Positions 37,201 to 47,665 are shown, counted from the first letter of the stretch. The stretch: 64,000 nucleotides of DNA from Membranipora membranacea (GCA_914767715.1 OU612075.1:1612001-1676000), one strand, 5' to 3'. Made by a program: numbers and translations. The notes: generated by a model from the letters alone, not told the origin.

Positions 37201-40200
37201 GCCTCCAAGATGACAGTTTACCAAGGCCATCATTCTTGGTTAGCCATATTCTTCGAAGCACACCATTCTTGTAACCAACAATTCATTCATTAATTCATTC
37301 ATTCCAAAAGCATTCGATTGGAATGTCATTATAAAATAACTCTTTTTTTAGGGAATGCAGAATTAGTCACTATCCACGCTGAGTTTCAATTAGGCTACCA
37401 TGGTTATAATAGCAATGTATTTATAATCTTTGATACTAGTACTTACTATTATCAAAGATTATAAATACATTGCTATTATAACCATTTTCACTCTGAAATG
37501 GTGATACATCATAACATGCTACAAAACTTGTGGTGTGTTGAATCAAGGAGTTGGTTGAATCATGTCTGAAAGTTTTACATTGAATGGCATTGGCAAGAAC
37601 ATTTTGAATGGATAACCATCCTACACTAGTGCTATGTGTGTTTTTCTATTGTGCTAGCTGGCACTTTGCAGAATAAAGGCCTAATTATGAGTGAGTCTAT
37701 ACTTTATCAGGCCTGGGGCTGGTGCATTTTTGTCTACATTGTCTAAATTCCATCACCATCTAACATATAGGCTAACAAATACAAGTACATTTGGCCTAGA
37801 GTATGTATCATATATGTGTCATAACCTTCATTTGTTGCTTTATCTCTCATTAATAAATTCTAGTTATGAATCATAGAGCTACGTTTACTATCCAACAACA
37901 ATCCTAACAATTATCATGGTTCATAAGGTGACGGGCTGGGTGTTGGATCACAGGTCCAGTGTTAAATCATGGCTTTAAAACTTTGAGGCTCGAACGTAGA
38001 CATAATAATATTACTCAGTGTATGGTCTAGTAAAATAATCAAGTTTGATCCGATTTGCCCGCAGTCCGGTCTTTCCCATTTTACTGGCGGCTCAAAACCT
38101 ATATGCAGGCAAATTGGATCATGCTTGATCTAGACGCGACCACTTACACACAACGTCCTTATTGTCATGTAAGCGCAGACAGGCGGGGGGGGGGGGGGAA
38201 GAGGGTTTTTCCATTATGCAATTGAAGAGTCAACTTGAATATTTCCAGGGCTAGGGCACAACCAGTAATGTGCATCCATTTTGTTTGATGTTCGGGAAAT
38301 TTGATGCTAATCAGGATTTCATGACAATAAATGATCTTGGATTACAATATGGTAGAGAAGCTAGATTAGAGACTCTAAACAAGATAGTAGCTTGAGTACC
38401 CTAGCTGTAATTATAAGGAGGGGGGCTGGTAGCATAGCTGATATCTACTGTAGACCTACCCCCTTCCCCTTGATCATAACAGCTTGGGTACCCAAGCTAG
38501 TATGGTAGAGAAAGTTGCATCGAGAGCACATGTAAATTTCTTTGCAGACTAAACTTCCGCACAGCAAGCATTCATCGCATAGTTAATCAATTTTATTACA
38601 AGTCGCCGCATCTGACCTAGATTTCTTATGGTGAAAGGTATTCAAACGTAAGTCTGCATGCAGTATACAGGGCCGTAGTATAGAAAAATGGTAGGGGAGG
38701 TGGAAACCCTTGAGGGTGTGAAGTAACACCAGGTTGGGTATTTGTAAGCTCCTCATGAGTCCCCAGTCCACAGCCTCTTAAGCGTTTTTATGGTATGAAT
38801 GCTATATCAAAGTCCCAAATGAGCTCATTCTGACATGGAAAATACAATTATAGCATTTTTAGGCCACGCTATTGAGTGTTCCTGCCTCCCCTAGAACTAC
38901 GGGCCTGGTGTATACATGTTATTGTAGATGACTGTGTCAGGTTCATGGCTAGACGCGGCGGTCTTATACGTCTTGGTCATCAATGATTTCAAGGCATATC
39001 TGGCGATTATTGTAGCTAACTTAGTTTGTTATATAGACATGCATTCCACCTCTCTTCAATTCCCAAATGACTGTAGCGACTGCAAAACGCATAGGTCAAA
39101 ATTTTCCTTCGTAGCGGTTCAGCTTTCACTTAACATTATTGAGTCCCTACATTAAGACACAATTCTTATCCAACACCAATTGATACTAGGATTACATCCT
39201 AATCTCTAAGCACCGTCCCCTTATGTAATAATAAGCTTAGCGTGACCTGACTCTAAGGTCAACTTCTTTGTTGTGCTCTGGAGGTCAGTCTCCGAAAATC
39301 TGTCTTAGCAGATGATGGTACATGTTTATATGTTTCCATCTAAGCAGCTACGGTAAACAGCCCATACTCAACTAAGTGTTACCAAGACTTGAACCCCTGT
39401 AACCTAAGCCAGGACTGCAAAAGACCGCTGTTCTTAGATCACGAACAAGCTACAGCTACACCATCACATTTGCCTCCAGCGCGAACTGATGAATAAATTT
39501 GGTTTGGTACAATCAACTCTCATAGCAATTCCTTTTTTCTATGTCAAACAGAATTGGTACATATTGAGTACACTATTGCGTTATGGGACTTGTTGTGGAC
39601 TTATATCGTTGAGAAAAAAAGATACATTGCTTGACTGACCTGAGTATTTATCTGTGTAACTATTGTACTTTGGTCTGTGGACTGGTGATGCTGCTGCTGA
39701 TGCAAGCCGGGAGCATTCGGTAGTTGTGTCCCTTGTAATACTGTATGTGTAAGTTGTCCCCCTACAGCGCCCGCAGGGGCTACATCAGAACTATTTCCTA
39801 TTGTTATATTTGACTGCGCTAGCAAGTCACTACTGTGAGCATTAGCGTCCGAAAAGTGATCAGCTTTAGTATAGTTAGTGTTTGCTAGTTGCGGGTCGTG
39901 ATACGGCGTTCCCGAATCGGTACCGGTGGCTGTGACAGTCACTTGGCTAAGGGCTGACTGAGCGATAGGTGACTGTTGAATACTAGGAAGAGGATGATTG
40001 GATACTGAAGCGGTAGGCTGATTACTGGCTAATAGAGGGTTTTTAGATGGATCGTCTACCCCGTGTACATAGTGATGTGAGCTGGCGCGACTGGAATTCC
40101 CACTATCCGAGTGTCGAGCTACTGGCGGTCCGCCGCCGTGGTGGTTATTGACTGTATCACCAGTGGCGTCTGTCACTTTGTGGTTATTGTCAGATATTTC

Positions 40201-40701
40201 AGGAGTGTCTGATATCCGCCATCTACCTTTAGTGTAAGGCTCTGTCTTTGGTAATTTGACTAATCTAAACCTGCTTGGATTCACGCTAGTAGGATCTGGT
40301 TTTGAAGCTGAATCAGGTCGCTCTTGACGTTTGATGGTCTCTGTTATATTGGCTAGCGGTGCAGGGCTATCTTCTGCATCTGTTTGTATCAACGAGTCTT
40401 CTACAGCACTCTCCTCATCCTCCCCGCAGCTCAGCCTGCCATCCTGTGACGCCCCTTTCTGGGGGTGCATTGTCACGCTGGTAATCTTAAATGTTTTCGG
40501 TTTAGCTTTTGGCTCATTATTCTCGGAGGAATCTTGTTTTCCTTGCTCTCCTAGTGTAGGGGCCGGCATAACGCCGTTTATGTATTCCGTACTGTTGGTC
40601 ATGGCGTTCACATGATTTGTCACGGTAGTTTCTGCGCTGCTGTCTGCGAGAGGTGGATCAACGGACCCAGACGTCAAAACAGGGTCCCTGTTGTCTGACA
40701 T
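18404..40701 (-). CDS. TSC22-domain transcriptional regulator, long isoform
   Basis: TSC22 proteins act as leucine-zipper dimers in transcription and stress or osmotic signalling. Exons 39640-40701, 35110-35281, 33430-33547, 19438-19486 and 18404-18577 join in phase to about 524 aa. The N-terminal disordered part holds two family signatures: FKITSVT (vertebrate FQITSVT), then SRFRLVKL with EPYTKGRW (vertebrate SRFRVVKL, EPFKKGRW). Ser/Thr/Gln-rich sequence follows. The C-terminus is the TSC box: [11 protein letters not shown], then [19 protein letters not shown], a leucine zipper, and the short tail [14 protein letters not shown]. The family symbol TSC22D fits, but no single paralogue is assigned. 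ATG 40701 is the first Met after an acceptor at 40727. The reading frame stays open to that acceptor, so an upstream coding exon is possible. The 33430 exon acceptor has an alternative three bases away. Confidence 0.92.
19580..19600. repeat. G homopolymer run
   Basis: A run of about a dozen G followed by GA-rich sequence in a TSC22 intron. It creates spurious Gly-rich open frames (19580-19846) that I do not call as genes. Confidence 0.7.
19900..22030. other. TSC22 intron, no gene seen
   Basis: Intronic to both TSC22 isoforms. It holds a run of about 15 G near 20,526 and a C run near 20,602, and no conserved exon. Confidence 0.4.
22325..22404 (-). promoter_or_regulatory. Tandem CCAAT boxes upstream of the TSC22 short-isoform start
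   Basis: A 33-bp unit (CCAGCCAATCACAGCGCACC and 13 more bases) is present twice, at 22325-22357 and 22358-22390. Each copy holds CCAAT in the NF-Y context AGCCAATCA. A third box in the opposite orientation, TGATTGG, lies at 22398-22404. They sit 75-155 bp upstream of the short-isoform ATG, the usual distance for a CCAAT-driven promoter. Confidence 0.6.
23346..23490. mobile_element. Small element with 16-bp terminal inverted repeats
   Basis: ATCAGTGGTAGGGATT at 23346-23361 is exactly complemented at 23475-23490. The 145-bp size and lack of coding content fit a MITE. I found no clear target duplication. Confidence 0.6.
24481..24714. repeat. Two direct copies of a roughly 97-bp unit
   Basis: Shared strings include GAGGCTAGGTGGGATTGGAC against GAAGCTAGGTAGAATTGGAC, both followed by GGAT-CATGCA-CCTGTCCATGTAC. 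Copies lie at about 24481-24577 and 24618-24714 in the large TSC22 intron. Confidence 0.65.
24715..26740. other. TSC22 intron upstream of the SLC46 pair, no gene seen
   Basis: No supported exon. A truncated SINE head (ATGAGATGGCGCAATGG near 25,757) matches the A-box side of the better SINE at 55,280. Confidence 0.4.
26741..26847 (+). promoter_or_regulatory. Conserved upstream block of the first SLC46 gene
   Basis: The stretch from AGCTATGATAGATAACAGCT to GGATCGT aligns with 30282-30393 ahead of the second gene. Shared pieces are GATAACAGCTC, AAGATA, ACTAAGA, GTGGGA and TTTTCTGTT/TTTCTCTGTT. Retention between tandem duplicates suggests promoter or 5' UTR function. Confidence 0.5.
26862..26920 (+). 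repeat. SINE fragment at the 5' end of the first SLC46 gene
   Basis: CCCACTGGGGGAGCTTTCA and the preceding B-box-like GGTTGGATTCC match the 3' half of the SINE at 55,341-55,370. It accounts for most of the roughly 84 extra bases between the conserved upstream block and the ATG, relative to the second gene. Confidence 0.7.
26958..28325 (+). CDS. SLC46-type major facilitator transporter, intronless, first copy
   Basis: SLC46 members (PCFT/SLC46A1, SLC46A2, SLC46A3) are 12-helix MFS carriers that move folate or bacterial muropeptides, often with protons. This 455-aa product has the family N-terminus VEPAVFCFF, a first extracellular loop with [13 protein letters not shown] (glycosylation site and paired cysteines), and the MFS loop SGYSDKYG between helices 2 and 3. 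RDPYVKN...RVAVLEA lies in helices 4-5, with twelve hydrophobic segments in all. ATG 26958 gives [15 protein letters not shown], aligning residue for residue with the second copy. An in-frame ATG at 26865 would add 31 residues, mostly from a SINE. The gene lies on the opposite strand within the TSC22 long-isoform intron. Substrate unknown. AATAAA overlaps the stop codon. Confidence 0.9.
   Translation: MGLWRKLNETITVEPAVFCFFVSLSIVAVAWPQTLYTKSCWHKYRNLTECSNNKWEQNHPDIQTQTATLSMYSQLIMFFPVLVCVPVLSGYSDKYGLRLAMLLPFIGGAISDSVVVLQVIFLDWEPLLLLTSPFITGCSGYMALVLMASMTYVTRDPYVKNTAIRVAVLEALCSFGYTIGGAIVGPILDSQHGLITVWVINISVYLLAALDITIRVRRLPPPTISNTQQEPTASRCDHLRACCNMELLKSYFVAVTRPRASHKRLHIHLVTIGALTIYCATAGISNIQFLFLTKEHGLSNTIFSIWTGVLGASSILGNTVFGYVFTTTYRVSDMTFCVIGGTTNAIMFGMLAYAQYPAVLWSIVLFKALSNFNMIGVRVYVSRALDRNEQAAGMGYVATIQTISTLVGSLIFNYVYPLTLSFWPGLCFQIGGFIAVITVPIFTFVRWNDIRLGNE
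28400..30281. other. Spacer between the two SLC46 genes
   Basis: AT-rich, with ATATATC repeats near 29,025 and no convincing coding sequence. The open frame at 28600-28803 resembles nothing known and lacks support. Confidence 0.4.
30282..30393 (+). promoter_or_regulatory. Conserved upstream block of the second SLC46 gene
   Basis: Counterpart of 26741-26847, only 26 bases before the ATG, with TGATAACAGCTC and GTGGGACTTTCTCTGTT. Its nearness to the start suggests it covers the transcription start and 5' UTR. Confidence 0.5.
30420..31847 (+). CDS. SLC46-type major facilitator transporter, intronless, second copy
   Basis: 475 aa, clearly paralogous to the gene 2 kb upstream. The start [15 protein letters not shown], the [16 protein letters not shown] loop, SGYSDHHG after helix 2, TRDPYVRN with [34 protein letters not shown] and the C-terminal [13 protein letters not shown] all have counterparts. 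It carries about 20 extra C-terminal residues ([15 protein letters not shown]). Single-exon structure in both copies suggests an intronless ancestor duplicated in tandem. Folate, muropeptide or other substrates cannot be told apart from sequence alone. Confidence 0.91.
   Translation: MGLWKRFNETVTVEPTVFFFFLGVAITVQTWPQTLYTKFCWHDQRNLTVCSNGTWEELHPSLQDKTSIWYIYTNVITFLPALVTVTFLSGYSDHHGLNLALLLPHIGTTLSGIWTIVQVVFLDWDPSLMLISSFVSGCGGYFALVLTGCVTYITRDPYVRNVGTRIAVLEAVRTASEGIGALITGPILDSPNGLVIAWSMCFGTGLIVILDLTFRVRRLPDPPSSMPLSGGRKGCLSMLRDCCNFDTIKSYFYTISRKRSNSKRLHLHIMTFAVMAGYLSSIGVLDIQFLYITKEYGQTNTIYSLWNGLINVSSFLGTIILGYIFTAIYPIADMTFCIIGVVGNTVSIALLVNAQYPVFLWMSAIFRIFNNYTIIGGRLYITHNLDKNEQAAGFGYFATIQTLTAIFASVIFNAIYPQTLSYWPGFCFALAAGIFVLTGPLFTFVRWYDIRNGTDSLSVKHVDGSSDLVVSYRRA
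32059..32064 (+). terminator. Polyadenylation signal of the second SLC46 gene
   Basis: AATAAA about 210 bases past the stop codon. A second hexamer lies at 32299-32304. Confidence 0.5.
32310..33334. other. TSC22 intron, no gene seen
   Basis: No conserved exon or recognisable repeat in this part of the large intron. Confidence 0.4.
33335..33366. repeat. GC-rich hairpin beside a TSC22 exon
   Basis: AGGGAGGGTGGG (33335-33346) and CCCACCCTCCCT (33355-33366) form a 12-bp perfect stem, 63 bases past the exon donor at 33,429. Confidence 0.7.
34882..35099. mobile_element. hAT-like MITE inserted at a TSC22 splice donor
   Basis: The termini ACAGGGCCGTAGTT and AACTACGGGCCTGT are inverted repeats. Flanking copies of AATCACTT (34874-34881 and 35100-35107) form an 8-bp target duplication as in hAT elements. 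The right copy overlaps the donor of exon 35110-35281, whose GTAAGTGATT reads through it. A divergent sister copy is at 38667-38908. Confidence 0.82.
36277..36515. repeat. Two tandem copies of a 116-bp unit
   Basis: Each copy has TATACTCA-TGAGGGTT, AGGGCTATCAAA, a G-rich run, CCGACCTCAACAT and TTGGACATTGGCTA. Starts are at 36277 and 36393. Intronic to TSC22. Confidence 0.8.
37399..37485. repeat. Perfect 36-bp palindromic arms
   Basis: 37399-37434 and 37450-37485 are exact reverse complements (arm begins ATGGTTATAATAGCAATG) around a 15-base loop. No target duplication is visible. It may be a recent foldback element or a local inverted duplication. Confidence 0.88.
38667..38908. mobile_element. 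Second copy of the ACAGGGCCGTAG MITE family
   Basis: It shares termini (ACAGGGCCGTAGTA, CTACGGGCCTG) and interior strings (ATGGTAGGGGAGG, AAGCTCCTCATGAGTCCCC, AAATGAGCT) with the 34882-35099 element. The target duplication is less clear. Confidence 0.72.
39378..39475 (-). repeat. tRNA-derived SINE fragment
   Basis: On the minus strand an A-box-like GATGGTGTAGCTGTAGCTTG (39447-39466) precedes a B-box-like GGGTTCAAGTCTT (39384-39396). Decayed pol III SINE in a TSC22 intron, close to the long first exon. Confidence 0.5.
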
Positions 40702-40727
40702 CAAAGCCTTTTGTCCTCCCGTCCAGT

Positions 40728-42269
40728 CTGAAAAAAACAACACCACTTATCAGCCATAGCTGCAATACTTTGCCATATCAAATAGGGTACAAAACAAAAA
40801 TGCTCAGTTCACTATATTGTTTGTTGAGGTGCAGTCGGTCATGATGCTGTTAAGGAATAAATCACAGTCAAAATTTGAACTTAAGTTTTGGGGTGCTAGT
40901 CAATCTAGCCTTTCTATGCAGGCTACCAGAATAAATTGTCCTCAATTCTTGCCATGAAATTATACATTCATGATCATCCCATTCAAATAGGTCGCATTCA
41001 AGATTGGCAAAGCAGTATAAAAGAAGTCGACTATCAGATTAACAATCGAAGCATCTTGTTGATGAAAACACTAGCAAAATACACTGGTAACAGTCGCTCC
41101 AACATCCCCCTCAACTGGACTGCCACAGCAAGGCTTCAGTAACATTGATGATACACAAAATTTGGGTGTCTTATAAGGGAGGCAGATTCCTTGGTAAGTG
41201 GAGAGAGTGGTCAAAACTAATCGAACAGATTATAGTAGCAGCTTAGTTAGCTATCAGTATCATTATCAGGTAGACTGGATTGAATTGATAGATAGATACA
41301 AAGATGAAGTTTATAATAACAATACGTAAAACTTATCCTACTGACACTGTCAATGTCTCACTTTTTATCCTAAAGGTGATTGATGATCATCACTAGATGT
41401 ATTTATGTATGTACTATATATATAGGCTATTTTATTTATTTGTATTTTTTCTAATCATCCCCATTCAATCTTAGTTGACTGATGAACCGTTAATCATACC
41501 AAAAGCTTTTTAATAGCTTCCTATATGTCCCTTGTTTGTCTCTGCACCTTGGTATATTGATTATCCAGCTCTAGAACATCAACATGGGGTCAATTTTGAC
41601 CTGAATTGGGCATGTTTGAGTGAAATTGAAGTAGGGAGTTATCCCCACATCTCCAATAAATTGACATTTTCAATAGGTTCCCAGTGAATCTCATAACTGA
41701 ATCACATATAATAGTCTAGAATATCACCTTGCTCTCCAATCTGACTGCTTCTTTAGTGAATTCAAGTATTCTGAGTCCGTAATTACAGCTGAAACATGAT
41801 TAGGTATCCTGGATTCAGCAAACAAGTTCAGCAAAAGATGGATCCCGGAAACTGGAATTGTGGGAGTGTAGCCTGATAATCTTGAAATCAGAAAATTTTC
41901 ACTTTTGTGCAATTATTTCATTTACAAATATCAAATTAGTGTTGGAAAAAGCAATGAAATCAATCATCAGTGTGTTATGTCTGATTCTTCAGGATTTTGG
42001 TAGCCTTTCAATGACAGAAAGCCAGATAATCAGCCTTAATATTGTCAGCAGGAAAAGCAGATAAATTTACATTTGCAAAGAGTGGGGCCCACAAACACCC
42101 CCAACATACAATGATATGTAAAATTCTAGTCTAGACGGAAACAGTTATATGTCAAGGATTTTTGATGAATGGCACAAAAAAATTTCATCACACACTACAG
42201 TCAGTTCACTCTCTGGGTCTTTGTTACCATCAGCTTTGGATTGTCACGATCTCCTTAATTGTGTTAAGG
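40728..42269. other. Divergent spacer between TSC22 and ALG5
   Basis: The two genes are transcribed away from each other across about 1.5 kb. No conserved exon is seen. An upstream TSC22 non-coding exon and the promoters of both genes may lie here. Confidence 0.4.
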
Positions 42270-45200
42270 ATGCTGGACTTTGATTGCATCCTTGTTCAGC
42301 TTGGCATGCTCGTCTTGGCTGCAGCAGCTGTAGTTTTAGTGGGGGTAAGTAAGTTTGTTTCCAATTGACTTCTTTCTTCCCAGTCTTTTCACTTTCAATC
42401 CAGGTCTATTATACCTTGAGGAATAGATTATTGTTAGCAGAGAATCCACACATAATACTAAAACAGCTTAACAAACTAAAATTCTGTATCTGTATGGTCA
42501 ATCAATGGTGGTTTTCTTTGTTTATTTATTTGTCACTGTCACGGGCTGTGACTTGTGTTTTAGGAAGTAAATCTCTAGTTACTGCATGCACACAAGATAT
42601 GCTTGCAAACCTCAGACTCCCATGTCCGCAGGCCTATATTTATCAAATGCTTTCATTCGTTTTGTCAAACAACTGTGACAATAAGTTTGCATCATCATCA
42701 TGTCCTTTTCTCTTGTTTTAGCTCTTCATATACATGTACATGACTACAGTGCGAGACCCGGATATATACAGATATGAAAGTGAAATGAGTTTTACCAATC
42801 CTAAAACCAAAGAAAAGGTTAAATTTGCATCTGTGTTTGATCCGTCGACTGTTAGTCTCAGTATTGTCGTGCCTGCATATAATGAGGAACAGCGAAGTAA
42901 GTAGAACTCATCTGATTTGCTTGGACCTACTGTCTGTCTGTCTGCCCTAAAAACAATTAAATGTTATCTAATCAACAATAGAGCAACTGTTCCAGGATAA
43001 GATTACAAAGGGCCAAAGTAAGCTATCTAACCTCCCTAATCGCCCTGATCTAACATGGTTGCTTTACCCTTCCAAGACTGGAAGTCTTGTAGCAAATATT
43101 ATGACCATGGATTTTACCAATCTCTTGCGTCTAGATAGAGAGCATCATTTCTGTAGCAGAAATATATCAGCTTTATATACTGACATGTTGCTTCATTTTA
43201 AACTACAGTGCCAGCTATGCTGAACGAGGCTATCGAGCATTTGGAGGAGAGAATATCAAAGAGTAAAAGTTTTACCTATGAGGTTATTATTGTCGATGAT
43301 GGCAGTAAGGATGACACGTCATCGGTATGTATTAATTGTATCACAGACTACTGGTCCATTCTGCTTGCAGGATAGCCTTGTGACATAGTCTATCTCTGCA
43401 GCACAGCAGTGGTGGCGCTGCCTTCCATTAAGAAAGGCAACTCCCAGGGTTCAAGGTTATGAGATATCAAAACCAGTGTTCCATTTAGGCCCAAATATTT
43501 CCAAATTATGGGTTTCCATTGTTTTCCCAATTTTGGTACTCAGACTAGGTGAATTAGTTCAAGCCCTATGCTGCAGAGACGAACGTATGCCTATACAGTT
43601 CGCACATGCGCAGACTGCTACTGGTCATGTAAATCTCACAATGTGCTCCTATGATGAGACTCTTCTCAAACTAACCACACTCCACTCGGGTCACTATCAG
43701 ACATCGAGTCCAGCTACATGCCAAATGTTTTTAGAGCCATTGCAATTCGTTATCTTAACAGTGCGTTTCAGAAGTAATTAGTCTTATTGTATTTTTATGC
43801 ATATTTTATTTTATTGTAAAATATTTTAAAACTTTTACCAGAGCACCCTACACAACCACTTTTATTTCTCAGAGAATGAGATGAATGCAAACATACATGC
43901 TTCTATGTGAGACATATGGCAGACCAATTTTGAGAATGAGGACAGCCTTTGCACTTGCACAGTTTTATTTTCCCTCGTCTTGGTCCAACTTGGCTTTCTT
44001 CATTTCAATGCTTGCCTTTACTTGAAGGGCCATATCATGTTGTGCTTTTACATTGATGCATGATTCTAAAACCAATTAAATTAGCTAAAATGTAAAAGAA
44101 ATTACCATCAGGAATAGGCATGGTTTCTTTTTTGCTTTTAGCATTCAACCTTTTTTGTGACACGAACAACTTTGGGTCTACGAGTCTGCCAACCTTGACA
44201 CAGGTTATGCATTACTCACACCCTAATCTCCTAATCATGCGCAGTCTGACACTCTTGGCTTCAGTCTTTTGTTTTTTCTCCATGGCATCTTCTTTCTCAG
44301 CTGATGTCTGTGTTGATGACGTTTGTAAGATAATGTACAGTAAGCCTTTTGTACATTATTTGCTCTGTCATATAGATATAAAACAGTAGAATGTTTGGTG
44401 TTGGTTGATTTATTGCTCTTTGTTATACAGATAGGTATGATGTACTCAGAGAAGTATGGATGTGATAAGGTCAGAGTTCTCACACTTCAGGAGAATCGCG
44501 GTAAAGGTGGCGCTATCAAAAGGGTGAGTCAAGCAAAGCATCTAAACCTGCGACCGGATGGGCGATCTGTCCATCAGAGGAGTATAAAGTATTTGTATGA
44601 GAAAATATAAGTCGGTTTGAACAGGCTTCAGAAGTAGTGAATATCATGCCTAACTCACAGATACTCACATTTATGCACAAAAATTAGTGCTAGCTAACAT
44701 TGAGTGAACCTCAAACTAGCTCAACTTAAATCTGGCTGATATATACTTTTGTTTGATATATGTTGTTGGTACTATCCAACGTGAAAAAATGTTTTTCATG
44801 TTATTTTGAGTACTATTTTTTCTTAATTTTCAAAAAGAGGATCAAATATTGCAAGCTGTCACCTGTTATAACTCTCTTCATACTTTGGTATGTCTCTTTT
44901 TCAGTTTCACACTCCATTGACTCTTCATAAACATAAAAAAAAAGGATTACACACATATGTTACATGGTGACATCTTACGGAATTTTGATAAATGAAATAA
45001 TTAAAGGTTTTTTTCTCTTGACGGAGCATTTCAATCTATTTTGGAAGGTGATAAAGATGTATTATTATTTCTATATTCCTGTTAAATATATAGGGAGTGC
45101 TAAGTGCAAGAGGGGAGAGGATATTGTTTGCTGATGCTGACGGCGCAACGACATTTGCTGACTTTGATAAGGTGGATGCAGAGATGAGTAAACTTCTAAA

Positions 45201-46809
45201 GGGCAGTGATGAGGTTGTGGTGTGCGGATCAAGAGCCCATCTTGAGGATGAGGCTATCGCGCAGGTATGCACCAACATAATTCTTGTAGCAGTATGTTGT
45301 TGTCTTGAGAAAAAAAGGCGGTTTTTTTTGCCTCTCTAACACTTAAACAACTGCTGCCAGTATGCAAATGTGTGCTTATTGAATTCTGTATAGCTCAAAA
45401 CTAACAAAATGAGACTACAAACTCAGCATTGTCACATAATGAATTATTTGCACAACTGATTATCAGGGTATGAAATTACTAGTTGACAGTAATTTAGTAA
45501 ATTTTGAAGATCAGATTGTGCCTATTATTTGTCCATTAGGTGACAATTTTGATAATAAAGCCTCAATTAGTTATCTTTGAGCTATACATAATTCAATAAG
45601 CACACATTTGCCTGAGTGGCAGCAGGTAGTTTAAGTGAGTATTGATTTCTTCCAACAAAATCATCTTGAGATACTCATAAAGTTGCAAAAATGTCCCTAA
45701 GTGCCATGTCAGAAGTGGTTTTACTGGCACAAAGCTACCTAGTTTTTTTAATGGTTCAAGACATGCTACTGATAATATAAAGATATAAAATTTCTCAACG
45801 ATTTTGAAGTTCGATGTCAACAATAGGTTTTGTGATCTGTTACAAAAAAAAGTAGGTGGTCTCATGTCAACAAGCTCCATTATTTGAAGCCACATTTTCA
45901 TGCTTTTCTTGTTTTGTAGAGGTCATTTTTCAGGACAATTTTGATGAAGGGATTCCATTTTCTAGTCTGGTTTCTCTGCGTGAGAGGAGTGCGGGACACT
46001 CAGTGCGGCTTCAAACTAATGAGCCGGCGAGCAGCTCAGAAACTGTTCACTAGTCTACACATAGACAGATGGGCTTTTGATGTAGAATTACTTTATATAG
46101 CACAATGTCTCAGTATGACTTTGGGGGAAGTAGCTGTGAGATGGCAAGAAATAGAAGGTGTGGTGACAAACATAACTTCTTTGACTAATATCATGTTAAA
46201 ATAATTCGTCTTCAATTTGGAGTTGTATCCTCTCCGCACTTTAAATACATGAGAGGACAACTCCAAAATAGAACAACCGTCCTTCAGGGAGTTTGTGGTA
46301 TAATCGTTCCAAAATCCTTGCTTCCTTCAAAGCTGCTCTCTTAGGTATTATGATAAGTCTTGTGTTCAATACTGTGATGCGGTGGATTAAAAGGAAAGGA
46401 AAAAACACCTGCAATATCCCATATGTCTCACTTCTGGGGGGTTTGTCAATTAGAATGAGCAATGCTTTACTAAAGCAAATTATCACTATCACATCGATCA
46501 AATTATCACTCACTTGGTCATTCAATTAGACAAAATTACTCTCAAACCGCTCACCCAGAATTTATATAGTTTCATCGATGAGTGAGCGATTTTTGAGCCA
46601 GCCCCTAGCAGGTGGCTCAAAAATCGGCGATCAGATTGCAATTTTTGCTGTTTTAATTGAAAGAATCGAAAGACGTATAGCTTGTTTTTGTGATTTCAGG
46701 TTCTAAGCTGACACCGTTCTGGAGTTGGCTACAGATGGGTAGAGATTTGTTATTCATCAGACTCAGATATGTAGTCGGGTTATGGAAGATAGAAACTAAA
46801 TCAGAGTGA
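42270..46809 (+). CDS. ALG5: ALG5, dolichyl-phosphate beta-glucosyltransferase, complete in 7 exons
   Basis: ALG5 transfers glucose from UDP-glucose to dolichyl phosphate on the cytosolic face of the ER. The Dol-P-Glc made is used by ALG6, ALG8 and ALG10 to finish the N-glycan precursor. Exons 42270-42344, 42722-42896, 43209-43324, 44431-44523, 45094-45264, 45920-46157 and 46700-46809 join in phase to about 325 aa (human about 324). Exon 1 is the N-terminal membrane anchor. The GT2 domain shows VVPAYNEE, VIIVDDGSKDDTS, RVLTLQENRGKGGAIKRG, the metal-binding DADGAT, CGSRAHLE, RSFFRTILMKGFHFLVWFL, RDTQCGFKL, RWAFDVELLYIA and GSKLTPFWSWLQMGRDLLFIRLRY, all as in known ALG5. An in-frame upstream ATG at 42162 exists; 42270 was chosen by family length and the hydrophobic start. 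Confidence 0.96.
46215..46268. repeat. Imperfect hairpin in ALG5 intron 6
   Basis: TTGGAGTTGT-TCCTCTC and GAGAGGACAACTCCAA pair around a loop. The stem core matches the GGAGTTGTC hairpins at 1007-1045 and near 57,946. Confidence 0.5.
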
Positions 46810-47504
46810 GCTCCGTCCTGCCAGCCAGCAACTTCTATATCCATAGATCTTGACTTACCCACATGCCACTCAATATTCATGACCTTTTATACAACAGCTC
46901 AGCTGGCATTAGTTTAGATCTCATGCTACGGTATATGCGCTTCCTGCTAGTTTTGTCCGACTAGAGAGTAGATTTTGGGGTCAGTACTGAACTTGAAATG
47001 TGGAACACTTAAAGTTGTAGGTCCCACAAAACCTCTTATAATGCGTCGTTCATATCAATCGCTGACAACATTGTGTCAAACTGGTTTTCAGTGTATACTG
47101 TGAAATATTACAATCATTCCTACTGGCTTGCTTGTTGGAATCTTTTCAGCTTCATACAAAGATACAGCCATTCATATTGAAAAGTATGGCAATGTCCCCC
47201 TTCTGCTTCACTATTGCTTTTAAATTTGCTTGGGCATTGAGGGCTCTTTGCTTTGTTTTCAAGACTAGACGTAATCACAATCTACTGAGAATACATCGAT
47301 ATTTAGTTCATCTAAAGCAAATTGATGTCCTTTTGTATTATTGTAGTTTCTCTACTTTTTCCTCTTGAATGTTGGATTACTTCTTTTATAATTGGTTGGC
47401 TTATGTAGTGCTTGCTTCATTGAGACAGAAAATAATATAACGCTTCAGCAACACATAAAAATTCACAGAACTCCGCAAAAATCATGGATACTGCCATGCT
47501 ATTA

Positions 47505-47665
47505 TACAGTCCAAACCTCGTGGGGGGGGGGGCCAACAATTTTTTCTAATTAAGCAGAGCCTGAGTTAAGTGACATAAGAATGCAATGCAATCTGGCTGA
47601 AGGGACCAATTTACCTTGTCAGCAGTTTTGAGTTATCACGTTTGAATTAACCAGCTTTCTCTGTA
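47505..47665. mobile_element. Shorter copy of the pogo/mariner-like MITE
   Basis: Starts TACAGTCCAAACCTCG and ends CAGCTTTCTCTGTA. It shares CTAATTAAGCAGAG, TTAAGTGACAT-AGAATGCA and GGCTGAAGGGACCAATTT with the 12673-12900 element, plus a local G run. Confidence 0.68.

Noticed and set aside
43476-43781. 101-codon plus-strand open frame in ALG5 intron 3
   Set aside because: ALG5 exons join in phase across it and match the family length without an insertion.
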